This document shows, one piece after another, positions 11,447 through 22,568 of a DNA stretch of 64,000 bases (its first letter is position 1; every line of letters begins with the position of its first letter). The position numbers were made by a program, and so were the translations under genes. The notes under the pieces are model-generated. The model did not search any database. It was not told the DNA's origin and saw only the letters and a list, made by a program, of their open reading frames with translations. The DNA is from Silene conica. Lineage: Eukaryota; Streptophyta; Magnoliopsida; Caryophyllales; Caryophyllaceae. The DNA is taken from positions 13,774,247-13,838,246 of the forward strand of contig CM055319.2 in assembly GCA_029255685.2 (NCBI GenBank), given 5' to 3'.

Positions 11447-14400
11447 CCGAGACAAGTGTGTGTTACCAATTCTCTTGCCCTATTACTATCTCCCACTCAA
11501 TGCATGGCGTCCTCTCAGGTCGTGCCGGCAATTGATTAAAATCTAGAGTGGTTTATCTCGATCTGGAGTTATAACTACTGACCGGAATTATCTACCATAT
11601 ATACCTTCCGAGCGTGGCCACGCATTTCTAGTTATTATTCTCCTCGAGTGGCCTAGAGATATTTCTCAACCCTGACAAGGGGTGGACAATTCCTAATCGA
11701 CTTATTCCTTCCGGCTGGCCATAGTCCATCATAACCCAAAATATGTCCTTATAAACCCCAGTTACGAAGGTGTTAGGACATAAATCAAAGTTAATCTGAA
11801 AACTGTGCCACCTCAGAGAACAGTCATTAGTCCAAGAACTGACTCATGTGAAACACGATAGATGCTCCCGCCACGACCAGGCAGTCTTTTAATAAGAGTA
11901 CGCCAGAGCTCTATCAGCGGTCATTAGCCCGGCAAATGTGTCTTAACATATCTATGCCTAGGTGATCGATTAGTCATCCCGTATGACTCTATGGCAATTG
12001 AACTCGCCATCAATCGCATCACACATCCGGTTGCATTGAGATGTCACCTCACTTAAGCAACTAGGGGCGAGGTCATGATAATTCAATTCACTTTAATGGG
12101 GTTCAATATGGTCTTACCATCTCATTTGAATTTTACTCGACCTTTCGTGAGTTATAAATAACTCAAACAATTAGTGGATTACACCATCCAAGTGGTCAAC
12201 CTTTGAACACCTATTTAATTTACAATCAGCTTTAGGGTCTCTCGTTTACATCCCTTAAAATTGTGATTATCTTCATTTTGAGTAAACCAGGTTTACCACG
12301 GTTCGTGCGATCGTTCACTTTGCGGATCATATCCATACATTGATCTTTCCTCTGAAAGAGACAAGTCATTCTCATGACTAGCGAATAAGATTATGTGCAT
12401 TGTGTAACTCCCAGCCACAGCAATGCCTTTACATAATTTGTGAACGTACACATTTTGTAGAATCTTGTGATGACCATGTAGTTAAAATACAAGTCATTGA
12501 GATGCATAGTCAATGAATGTAAGCCAAAGATTATCACAAATCTTTGCTTGGTTTCTTGGAACTTGAGTCGTTGCAAACCTTTTTACCATACGACTAAGTT
12601 ATCTTCCAAGATCTTGAATTTGTCTTTCATCTTCATTGGAGAATACTTTGACAATTGATCAAGGTTTAATCATTGATTTAAAACCTGCTCTACGGGTTGT
12701 CCTGTAAGCGGTGCGCATCCACTTTACACGATTATACTAATGGCGGAAACATTAGCGAATTTAAACATGTAAACTATAGTACTTAAGGTTCGATAAATTT
12801 CCATGATCTCATCATGTTTATACTATCTTCATCTCCATGAACAACCTTAATACCTTACAACCAAGACGTCTTTTACAATCTCAACCAAACATCCTATGTT
12901 CAATTAGATCTAATACATATCAATATGTTATCTAGAATCAAAAACTCGTGTACCTCTCATGAGTATCAATGCTTCATTCCAAACGAGCAATGAGTTGTTT
13001 TAGATAACGTTTGCTCCCACTAAACTCTTGTTCTTGCCTGATTCTGAAGATCCTGAAGTCATACCCATGACTCAATAGCTTCAAATCCTGGAGCGAGAAC
13101 TCCCACTGAACTTTTCATTTAACCGTAAATCATAAAGCTCCCACTCAATTCAATGTTCCTTAACATTTAATGAATTGAAATGGTTGGGACTTCACCATAT
13201 GTGCTAATAGTCACATCCTTTTCAAATACCTTTTTGAAAAGCAGTTATTGAGTTTACTGAATTCATTCTCAATGAATCACCTTACTACTTTCAACAAAGT
13301 TACCCTTAACTTTGTAGACTGCAGTCATCCACATGTCTGCTTATGCTTCTCTCAACAAATCTCATTTATCAGCACGTAAGTCTTATAAATTTCATGGTTC
13401 TTTGCATTGGCATATTTAGATCACCATCTAAATCCAAGAACCCTTTCTTGAGCCTTTGCAAAATCTTTTGAATAATTTTCTTCGAGTGTCCTCCCGTAGT
13501 TTCTATAAGAGTCTTTTCTTATGGTATACAATTTCTGTGTGTAGGAACTTTCAGTTCCCCACATTTATCTTATCTTGTACTGTACGAGGACTATATCATG
13601 GATCTTATCCATGTATAGAATTTTTCCTTACAAACTTCAAGAATTTATCTTTGAAGTATCCTCCAGGGCCGGGGCCGTTGGTATATAAGGCGTAGATTTT
13701 TACCAAACCGTAGATCTTATCCAAAACTTTTGGGCTTATCCACAACTTTTGGGATGATAAGGCGTAGAATCTTATCCACAGCCTAGTCTACCTTTTACAA
13801 CCATAAGGTGTAGATTGCTCTTGGGATATAAGGCGTAGATTTTTACCAAACCGCAGATCTTATCTACAACCTTTGGGCTTATCCACAACTTTTGGGATGA
13901 TAAGGCGTAGAATCTTATCTACAGCCTAATCTACCTTTTACAACCATAAGGTGTAGATTTTCTTAAATCGTATATCCCATCCACAACTTAATCTTGCTTC
14001 TTATCTTTCACATAACCAAAACACAATAAATCCTATTATTCACTAATAGATCACATCCATTGTGCTTGTCAAAATCATATGCTATTTGTGGCTTTTCAAA
14101 TTTCTCCCACTCTATCTTTGTAATAATAATCCCATTTTATCACCAAAGATAGCTACTAAGGCCACAAGCAATGACTTTGATGTTAGTTTGTGTATCCTTA
14201 TGGTTTATTACAGAAAATATTCAATTTAAAGCTTTAGATAGTTTAGAATGGTTGATAACTTTGAAGTTGGTTTGTGTACCCTTATGATAACTTTTCCTCT
14301 TTAATTAAGTTCTTAACTTAATTTGATTTGAATTGGGTATCCTATACCTATTCGGTTTCAATGGTCATATATTGAAATGTGACAATCAATTCTATTCTAT

Positions 14401-14750
14401 GTTTAAGATTTGCAAGTGTTAAAACTAATTAAGAACATAAATATAAAACCAATAGTGACTTGGGTTGAAAACCAAGTCACCTCATTATCCAAAATACAAC
14501 CAATTGTTTAAAGGATTAACATTTCCTCGTCCAACAAGGAAATAAGATACGGATTTTAAATTGTTCTTTCAACACTTGAAATAAAATAAGCAGGAAAAAC
14601 AAAGCTCCTTGATCATCCTGAGTGGAGCTACTCTTAGTTCCATTGATCCATTATGCTTGTTTCTCTTTTCCCTTATCTTTGCTTTCATGCCCTAATTCAA
14701 GTAAGAAGAGCATTCGCATCACAACTTGTATCATGATACATTAGTTGAGA
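11447..14750 (-). other. GAG-only copia 3' internal region, non-coding
   Basis: This is where protease, integrase, RT and RNase H would lie in an autonomous copia, but no such motif or long frame is present. It contains the tandem duplication at 13681-13966 and many copies of the phrase CTCCCAC. Confidence 0.7.
13681..13966. repeat. Tandem duplication, about 143 bp x 2
   Basis: Two adjacent copies begin with (G)TATATAAGGCGTAGATTTTT and differ at a few bases. Inside each, ATAAGGCGTAGA-like and TTATCCACAA-like short motifs recur, so there is a finer repeat layer. Confidence 0.8.
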
Positions 14751-15659
14751 TTAACATAAAATCGGGATAGTTATCGTACCAACTGGAAGAATCTTCCCAG
14801 CTTTGAGATCGCTGAGATACTTGGAACAGTTCCTCTTCCAATGTCCTTTATTATTACAATAAAAGCACCTGGCTCCTTGAGGAGCGCTCATGTTGGGATC
14901 TGATGTACTTGCCTCCGAAGACACATTCTTTAAACCTTTGGAAGGTTGCCTCCCCTTAGCCCTACCCTTCCTATCGAACTTTCCTTTGCCCTTAACATTT
15001 ATATAGAGCTCATCCTTAGGGGAACTAACATTTAGGTCCATATCCCTTTCTACTTGCACGATCATATTGTGCAATTCATCGAGAGAGATGTCTTGGTTCC
15101 TTATGTTGAAATTCATCCGGAATTGTACATAAGTCTTCACCTTAGACAAGGAGTGGAGGATTCTGTCAATCACAAGTTCCTTAGGAATGTCCACTTGATT
15201 CATCCTTAGGTCTTCTACATGCTCAATCATCTTGAGTACATGTGGGCTAACCTTTTGCCCCTCCTTAAGGTTGAGATCAAAGAAAGCCGATACTGCCCCA
15301 TATTGGACAATTCTCGAAGCCTTTGAGAACATTGTCAGAAGCCTGCAATAGATCTCATAAGCTGTGCCAATCTTTAGGGCAATCTTTTGGAGTTCCGGCT
15401 CCATCGAGAGGATCAAAACATTTTTCAATTCCCAAGACTCCTTGTGATAAGAATCATAAGGTCGTCTTGCCGCGGCGGTGGCATTTTCAGTAGGTTCGGG
15501 AGGTGATGCTTCAATAAGGAATTCGGTCTTACCGTCACCTTGTGCCGCCAACAACAGTTGGGCATCCCAATCGGCAAAGTTTGCCCCATTCTCTTTCAGC
15601 TTACAACGATCCGTGAAGGATTGTAACCATGAAGTGTTTGTAGTAGTGGAAGTAGTCAT
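14751..15659 (-). CDS. Ty1/copia GAG (nucleocapsid) protein, stand-alone
   Basis: An intact 302-residue frame starts MTTSTTTNTSW. The N-terminal two thirds have the plant copia GAG pattern (NFADWDAQLLLAA, LKNVLILSMEPELQ, then a helical region to VERDMDL at about residue 210). A basic linker follows, then a CX2CX4HX4C zinc knuckle (CFYCNNKGHWKRNC) near residue 270, which binds RNA during packaging. The frame ends shortly after the knuckle, at ITIPILC, where autonomous copia elements would continue into protease. It is the only coding frame of its element. Preservation of an open GAG in an otherwise non-coding element suggests GAG is used in cis or shared with a helper, which is inference. Confidence 0.9.
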   Translation of the reverse strand: MTTSTTTNTSWLQSFTDRCKLKENGANFADWDAQLLLAAQGDGKTEFLIEASPPEPTENATAAARRPYDSYHKESWELKNVLILSMEPELQKIALKIGTAYEIYCRLLTMFSKASRIVQYGAVSAFFDLNLKEGQKVSPHVLKMIEHVEDLRMNQVDIPKELVIDRILHSLSKVKTYVQFRMNFNIRNQDISLDELHNMIVQVERDMDLNVSSPKDELYINVKGKGKFDRKGRAKGRQPSKGLKNVSSEASTSDPNMSAPQGARCFYCNNKGHWKRNCSKYLSDLKAGKILPVGTITIPILC

Positions 15660-18152
15660 GATTGATATTGATACGAGGACTACAAAATTTAAACATATGA
15701 AGAAATTAAATGCTAATCGTTTTAATTTTCATTTTAACTTGTAAACATATTTACTAAGTTGATGCATCTATAAAATGACCTCTATCCAATTTTATAAATG
15801 ATTCCAAGACCCAAACCCATACTATCGAAATCGTGAACCACTGGAACTCCGACCCAACAATATGGTTTGGTGGGTTAAAATAAACCGGTTCTACCCTAGA
15901 ACTCTTGGTTGATGACAAATCATAATTTATACATCTTAGCCCGGAACACATTGACCACTGGTCCTCTACACTTCCGTTGAGTACAAACCAAATTTCAAAT
16001 GCATCGGGATGCGATCCGCCCACTGGACTGAATCCATCTCATCGCCCCACTTATCCTACGTAATGGGGTTCGTACTGCCCACTGGACTAGCACCACCCCA
16101 CGAAATAGAAGCTCATGGGTTCTACTATTTGGTAAGGCTAATTCTCAATTGTTTTTGTTTAATATAGAGGTCTTGTCAATTTATTATCCATCTCCTTTAA
16201 GCGAATTAAATTGGTGAACTCGATAATTATAATTGACACGGTCGTTTTTAACGATCTAAACTAATATGCATGTTTATGGCGATTTGGCTATGCATGCAAA
16301 CATATTAAAATGCAAAAGTAAAAGCAATAGAGCAATAAAATCCTAGTATGGCCTTCCTAGTAATAGTAAAAACTAATTAACTATTACAAATTCGGAAACC
16401 AACTCCTTGGTCCCTTGAACTTCATTGGCACGCCATCCAAGAAAACACCGTCTTGTCGGAACTCCTTTCCGTATGGCACCGTCTTTTGGATCTCCGGAAT
16501 TACAATAAAATAATACAACTATTCTATTGTAAAACTGAAAATTTAAATTTAAATTACAAACCCGTGATACGAGATCACATAAATTACAACCGAATCAATA
16601 TTCCCTTTCATTACGGGTAATATTGATTAAAACTAAGGCCATACTAAGAAAAATTACATAATTCCAAATTATATAAATAACATTCAAAATATGACATTCA
16701 TATTAAATAAATTGCAATAAATAAAATATGTATGCACATGCTCAATTTTTTTTTTTTTTTAATGCCAAATCGCCTTATGGGAGCAAATATCTCATATTTG
16801 TTTACGGTTTTTACGGATATGCGCGATTTTAACTATTAAAATCATCCAAAATTACATAAATCTCATTTATGTCCAAGTTGATCATCCTAACTTACTTTAG
16901 GAATCAATGTTTAGTCTCTACTAATATTTGATCATGATCTAACTTGATTTTGCATTATTGTTCATAAATTACTTGTATTTTCGGGAAAAATAAACAAAAT
17001 ATGGCCAAATGAGTCAATAAAATTCGAAATTTAAAATTCAACAATTTTAAAATTTCTGGAAATTTTCTAAAAATTCAGAAATTAATAAAATGGTCTTATG
17101 CAAATATTTAAGGTTTATTTCTTAAATACATCGTATAAAAGCCGTTTTTATGGTTTAAAATCCGATTTAAATCATAAAAACTTGAAATAAATTGCTATAA
17201 ATTTTTAGTCATCCTAAATACATATTAGAACCTGAAAATGACCAAAAATTTCAGACCATGCTCGAAATTTTATTTTTACGACTCATAAATTACGATTATT
17301 AACCAATTAACTCATTAAAAACTAATAATCATAAAAACAGAAACTTTTTGATATCTAACTTTTAGATCTGATGTTCCTATCATATAAGACATCTATGGGT
17401 AAAATTTCATGCCATAATATTAAGATTAACTATTTTTAACACAATAAGTCACTATTTCTCCGATTTTAACCATTAAAATCATAAATCATGCATCACTTGA
17501 GAATAAATTCCCAAAACTTACATACATACTGTAAATATTGCATGTGACATTGTGTAAAGTTTTTATGGCAAAATTCCAACTATAACTATTAAAGTCGAAT
17601 TTAAGTCACTATTAATCCGATTTTTACTATAAAAATCATTAATCATGCAAAATAATTCCAATAATTTCGAAAATTCATACAGGAACTTTATATATTGCAT
17701 GTGACTTCTCATGAAATTTTTAAGGTCAAATTCGAAATATAACCTTATATACCCATTTTTACTCATATTATGACTATTTATCTCATAAAATTCATAATCC
17801 ATGCATATTAACTCCATTTCTCACGAAAAATCATATACAATATATTAAATATGCATGTGTGAACATATCAAAAAATCTCGGCCAGAAACTATTTTTAGCT
17901 ATTTTTCCCATTAATTGTTGTTTAAAACCGATTTAAACTACAAAATATACAAATAAATATAAAAATGAACAATAAAAATCCATAAAATTATTTTTATGTC
18001 CTAAAACCATTTTAGAACCAGAAACTTTAACATGCAAAATTATTTTGTGATTTATCATAATAAACACAATAATTTCGAAATTTTCGAAATGTGTATGTTA
18101 AACGGATTTTAACATAAAACATGAATCCGATCATGCATGCAACAACCGTAAT
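15660..18152 (-). other. GAG-only copia 5' leader, non-coding
   Basis: About 2.5 kb lie between primer site and gag. It is AT-rich and has no supportable gene; the 89-codon frame at 15754-16023 shows no family signature. It probably holds the packaging signal. Confidence 0.6.
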
Positions 18153-18164
18153 GCTCTGATACCA
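18153..18164 (-). other. GAG-only copia primer-binding site
   Basis: The minus strand reads TGGTATCAGAGC two bases after the 5' LTR, complementary to initiator Met-tRNA. This fixes the element's orientation as minus, in agreement with gag. Confidence 0.85.
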
Positions 18165-18166
18165 AT

Positions 18167-19459
18167 TGTTGGAAACTAAGTTCCACATTTTATACTCAAA
18201 TCTAATATGAGTTTTGTTTCTTTAAGTTTAGTCATAAAAACTTAAATGGATCTTATGCATGCAAGATGATATCATGAGATGAGGTTGTCCTTACATTGGT
18301 TTTAGAAGGTTTATACTCAATAATCACCTATTACTTGAGTCTTCAATACCGAAATCCTCTTGTAACGATCTAACAAAAATCGTCTCCTAAAGGTGCGTAT
18401 CAAGGACCCGATCTCAAACTTATACTAATTTTGTTACTAGAAAAGTAGTACAAGTATACTAGAAATAATAATAATAATATTACTCTTAATATTATTAGTA
18501 TAGGAAATAATAATGATTTTCTTAGTAAAACTATTTTACTTAGAAAATTAGTGAGAATGATGCTTTGGTTTTGTGATGAGAATAAGCATGCACATAACTT
18601 AGCCAAAAACTAGTGTGTGTTGTATGAATAAGGTGTGCCTTATATAAGCACATGAGCTTGCTTGAGCAAGCATCATGGCCGGCCAAGGCTCCCAAGGAGA
18701 GCCAATGCATGGCCTTCTTACACTTACACAAATGCATAAGATATTCCTTACATATTCTTTGTGTATGACACACACAATAGTTGCTTACTTACACACACAA
18801 TCCACACACATACCTACACTTACACGGCTGAAAAATGGTTCTAATATGGACCCATTTTATCTTTGTCAATTGTGTTAATTTGTAACATGTCACACATGTC
18901 TCATAACACATGACCCAATTTGTTAATTGTGCAATTTTAACTATTAAAATTCATAATTTACAAATTTATTACATTTAAATAATTACACTAATAATTTCGA
19001 AATTATTATTGCACAAAAATGTAATGTCATAATTTAATTACAACTCTTTGTAATTTTATGATCAACCGTGTTCATTCTCAATTTAATCGTTTCCTAAACG
19101 AATAAATAAAACCGAGTAATAAAACAATTTTATTACTTTGACTTTAATTATTATTATAATCCCATTATAAAAATATTCGTCATATAAAATTATTTCCAAA
19201 ATTTCCAGTTATTAATTAATTTGTATCCAATACAATATTAATTAATTATTCCATTGAGACGGAATTCCCTAAAGATATGACCTTAAGGGATCAACTGATC
19301 ACCACCATCATATGACGATAATGTCAAACTCTAGACAGCCAATCATTATCGATAAATGTTGATCAGTTGATTTTAAAAGAGTAACACTCCCAGTTGTGTT
19401 TCATTTAAATGAGTTTTAATTACGTCAACACACTATTGTCGAGGACACTTCCTCCAACA
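18167..19459 (-). repeat. GAG-only copia 5' LTR (1293 bp)
   Basis: Same length as 10141-11433 and no difference noticed by eye. Target duplication CAGTT follows at 19460-19464. Confidence 0.9.
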
Positions 19460-19464
19460 CAGTT

Positions 19465-21154
19465 GTCACAGGTTTTAGGGTAAATCGTTAGAGGGTAGTA
19501 GGAGGTCTGTAATGGGGGTTAACACGGTGGTTCGTGGTAGTCTTGTTCATATCTAGGGTCAGTTTCGTTAAGGGTGCCGAATTGTGAAAACAGAGTATAG
19601 TAATGGCGTTGTCCAGTTTAGAGCGGTCGTGTGGTGTCGTGAGCGGTGGTCGGTGGCTGCTGACTCCTCCCCTGGAACCACCGTGGCTTAGTGGCGAGCC
19701 TGGTGGTGCCAGTGGGGAAGCCAGGGGCTGCCGGTGGTGCAGGAAGTGGCGGTAAAAGTAGTGGTCAGGCGGTTTTGGGCTCGTGTTTTGGCTGCGTGTG
19801 TTCCTTGCTCTCTCTTTAGTATTTTACGTAGTTGTATGCTAAGTGTGATACGTATGTCAAAGTTCCTTACCAATTTAGCAATTGTATTATTAATGTAGTA
19901 TAATTACTCTTATTATTATAATAATTGTGTAATGAGTAGTCAATGATTACTAATATGGTTTAATGTTAATATTGGGTGAAAATTTCGTATTAGTGGTAGT
20001 GTAATGTGGTTAGTGTTTTTTTTATGGATGTTAATGATTTGTATCATGGCCTTAATTTATATGATAAGTACTTAATAACAAGTAAGAGCTTTGTTACTAG
20101 TTATATTAGTAATAGTGTATGAACATATAGTAAGATAGTAATAATCGATTGTTTGGTTATAAGCTATATTTGGTAAGTTTAAAATTAGTAAATCTATAAT
20201 TAACAAGTATATGTCAAGTAAGCTTATATATTAGTTTCGGGCAATTGTTGTATGAATACGAATTTAATATTAAGTAATATTTATAGGAACTGAGTTCGAG
20301 GTGGGATACTTCTAGACGGTGGTTGCTTGTTTACGGATTTCTATTCCAGGTAGGATACACTGGCACTATACTCTATGATGTGTTAAGAATGGTTATTGGA
20401 TTGTGTGTTATGGATGCCGTGCATGAGTAATATGAGAATGATATTAGTTGGATTGAGTGTTGAATATTATTATTGGCATGAGCATTTCATTATTTAATAG
20501 CATGATTGATTAAGAGTATTGTTGCATTCATGAGCATGGCATATGCATTGGTTAGTGAGAAAGTTACGGAATGGATATTGATTTGATATAAAGCCCAGGG
20601 TGGTTCTGCAGACCAGGCCTGGTGTCTTATCAGCTATTGAGCTGGTGTTCGGTGACGACCGATTATAGTCTGCCGGGAGGTTCGGTATGGCTTGGTGTTT
20701 CGGGTTTGAGATTGGTGTTTCGGGTTTGAGATTGAGATTGTGATTGAGCTCGAGCATGTCATGGCATTTGCATATCATTTAACTGTTGCATTATAATTAC
20801 TGTGTTTTCCTACTCAACCGCGAGGTTGACAGTGTATTCGTGTACACCTACGATGATCCGGAATGGGGAGTAGATTCTACAGGTCAGAGACAGATGGACT
20901 AGGAGCTTGGGCAAGGAGAGAGACATGGCTTGGACCTACTTAGAATTAGATCACAAACATAGATGTTATGAGTTGTACTTTTATTTCTTGTGTATTAGTT
21001 GTAGTATCAAAAGTTTTAATTTAATCAGTTTTTATGTAAAGTACTTTGGTTTGTTTATCTTGTTATTCACTACCTCGGACATTCCGAGATGGTAACAGCT
21101 CTATTTATTTGAGAATGTCTTGCTAAAGGCTCTTAAATAATTGGGGGTGTTACA
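19465..21154 (+). repeat. LARD1 3' LTR, right part
   Basis: 1690 bp matching 4720-6409. Together with 9117-10140 it sums to 2714 bp, exactly the 5' LTR length, which confirms the insertion point and the 5-bp duplication. Confidence 0.9.
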
Positions 21155-21159
21155 CCAAT

Positions 21160-21194
21160 TGAAAAGCCAACCCAGGCTGAAATTTGGGGGAAAT
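21160..21194 (+). other. Tat/Retand element resumes: end of interior with polypurine tract
   Basis: After the CCAAT duplication the Tat sequence continues. AATTTGGGGGAAAT at 21181-21194 is the polypurine tract immediately before the 3' LTR. Confidence 0.8.
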
Positions 21195-21726
21195 TGTTTA
21201 GTCCAAAATTCATGTCTCGCTATTGGGCCCAAAGATAAATAAATAAGCAGCCCATCACAAGAAGCAGACCAGAAGCAAACCAGAAGCAGACCAGACGCAG
21301 ATCAGAGCAGAAAAAGAGCTGTTGGAGAAAGGGAATGGGTCAAAACCCTAAAGGGATATTCCCCTATATTCCCTCCCACATCCCAGCACCAGAACAAATC
21401 AGTTGAAACACGCAACTCGCAGCTATAAAAAGAGAAACTAGGGCATTCTTTTTCATTCATGCATACATTGTAACCTAACTACTTACGCAAACACTTGTAA
21501 TCCATCTACAACAGCGAACATCTTCGATCATAGTAAAATATTGGTGGGATTCCGTTCCCCCCGCGGTTGTTTCCCTCATTGGGTTTTTCCGCGTCACCAA
21601 AAATCTCTTGTGTCATTCTTTATTTTCCTTGCTCTTTATATTTGTTTCTTACGTAAAATCCGAATATTGGTTGGTACTTTGACCCGCAACACATAAACTC
21701 GACCCGGTAGAAATTTTACCAAAACA
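21195..21726 (+). repeat. Tat/Retand 3' LTR (532 bp)
   Basis: Starts TGTTTAGTCC, ends TTTTACCAAAACA. It is clearly homologous to the LTR at 62204-62750, sharing AAATAAATAAGCAGCCCA, the tandem AGACCAGA-type repeats and GGTGGGATTCCGTTCCCC. A TATA box (CTATAAAAAG) lies near 21423. The following bases GATAT would be its target duplication; the partner is outside the window. Confidence 0.85.
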
Positions 21727-21829
21727 GATATGATTCACAAATTTTGGCGCAATTTAATTTACACTAATTCTAGCCATTGTCGTACAAGTCAGAAGGATGT
21801 GTTGGAGAAAATATTTGAAGAAATTCGGA

Positions 21830-21832
<3 letters not shown>
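21727..21832 (+). other. Flank between Tat LTR and poly-C tract
   Basis: Probably the 5' part of the OTU-like gene. It contains TTTGGCGC at about 21749, which resembles the start of the Tat primer site but is most likely coincidental. No start codon can be chosen with confidence. Confidence 0.35.

Positions 21833-21866
<34 letters not shown>
21833..21866 (+). repeat. Homopolymer of 34 C
   Basis: An uninterrupted run of 34 cytosines in the 5' part of the OTU-like gene; the minus strand is G34 and could form a quadruplex. The run length may be unreliable in the assembly. Confidence 0.95.
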
Positions 21867-21867
<1 letters not shown>

Positions 21868-22568
21868 CTGAACTACAAAGAAATGTTATCGAGACGTTGT
21901 ATAGTAAATTACATCCCGAGGATGAAGTTGTTGAGGAACCTGAAGTTGCAGCCACACGTCGTGGTCGACCCAAGAAGTCCAATACCCGTAATAAATCAAG
22001 TGTCGAACATGCACGACGAAGGAACCCGACTTCGAGTAACACAACAAGTAGCGATGGTTCAGGTAAATAGTAATATTTTCGGTAAGTCAACAAGTTTTTA
22101 TACATTTTATGGTTTGTAGCTTTAATTAATTGATTGGCTGCATGTTTCATATGTAGGTTACGGACCACCGCTTGATGTTAACTTGGATCGTATAACAATT
22201 ATTCAGGATTCGTATTCATATAAGTACATACCGGGGGCAAACCTTGAGTTTTTTGGTGGTGTTTTTGACCCAGAGGGCGATGGTCATTGCGGGTTTCGGG
22301 TCATGTCGCACGCAAAAACAAGTACACAAAAAAATTGGTCTAAAATGCGACTTGCAGCGGTTAACTCGTCAAGGAACCCGATACTCGTGCCTTTTTGTTT
22401 TGGTGACGTCTACGCAGCTTGCAAACGATTGCAATGGACGAAGCCAACGAGTTGTCCAAAGGAAAATTGGATGGAAAACTGGGATTTGTATAATTACGCC
22501 ACTCTTTTAACTGGACAATAATTTGCGTGTGTATATCGTACGACAAATACGAAACACCTGAATCCGCT
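21867..22568 (+). pseudogene. OTU-like cysteine-peptidase gene of Mutator-associated type, 5' part
   Basis: Exon 21867-22062 encodes AELQRNVIETLYSKLHPE and a basic RRGRPKK stretch (AT-hook-like), the linker seen before the OTU domain in plant MULE/FAR1-type proteins. A GT-AG intron (22063-22156) joins in phase to an exon with IQDSYSYKYIP and then GDGHCGFRVM. That last block is the OTU catalytic Asp-Gly-x-Cys motif with the nucleophile Cys. The frame runs through WMENWDLYNYATLL to a stop at 22519-22521 and a later frameshift. Insertion of the SIRE copia at 22569 separates it from its C-terminus at 42287. Such domains remove ubiquitin-like modifiers; activity here is lost. The transposase part is not visible. 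Confidence 0.7.

Larger units (their letters stand above)
10141..19459 (-). mobile_element. GAG-only Ty1/copia element (TR-GAG type) inside the LARD1 LTR
   Basis: The ends are TGTTGG...CCAACA with two 1293-bp LTRs (10141-11433, 18167-19459) that look identical by eye. Target duplication is CGGTT (10136-10140) and CAGTT (19460-19464), one mismatch. In minus orientation an initiator-Met primer site follows the 5' LTR and a purine tract precedes the 3' LTR. The 6.7-kb interior encodes only a copia-type GAG with no protease, integrase or RT, so it must depend on an autonomous partner. LTR identity implies a very recent insertion. Confidence 0.9.
3696..21154 (+). mobile_element. LARD1: non-coding large-LTR retrotransposon inserted in the Tat element
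   Basis: The element begins TGTAATACCCCG and ends GGTGTTACA, flanked by the 5-bp duplication CCAAT (3691-3695 and 21155-21159). Its two LTRs are each 2714 bp once the nested copia is removed from the 3' one. It has a primer-binding site (TGGTATCAGAGC) after the 5' LTR and a polypurine tract before the 3' LTR, but no gag or pol frame in the 2.7-kb interior. This fits a LARD, a non-autonomous element mobilised by another retrotransposon. The 3' end motif around the polypurine tract resembles chromoviruses of the Tekay/Del type, which is an inference. LTRs differ by about 1% by eye. Confidence 0.9.

Noticed and set aside
21727-21760. Possible primer site (TTTGGCGC) making the 21195 LTR a 5' LTR
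   Set aside because: The match is only eight bases and 20 bp too far; the polypurine tract before the LTR shows it is a 3' LTR.
21770-22168. Minus-strand 132-codon frame with a poly-Gly run
   Set aside because: Opposite strand of the OTU-like exons and the poly-C tract; no signature.
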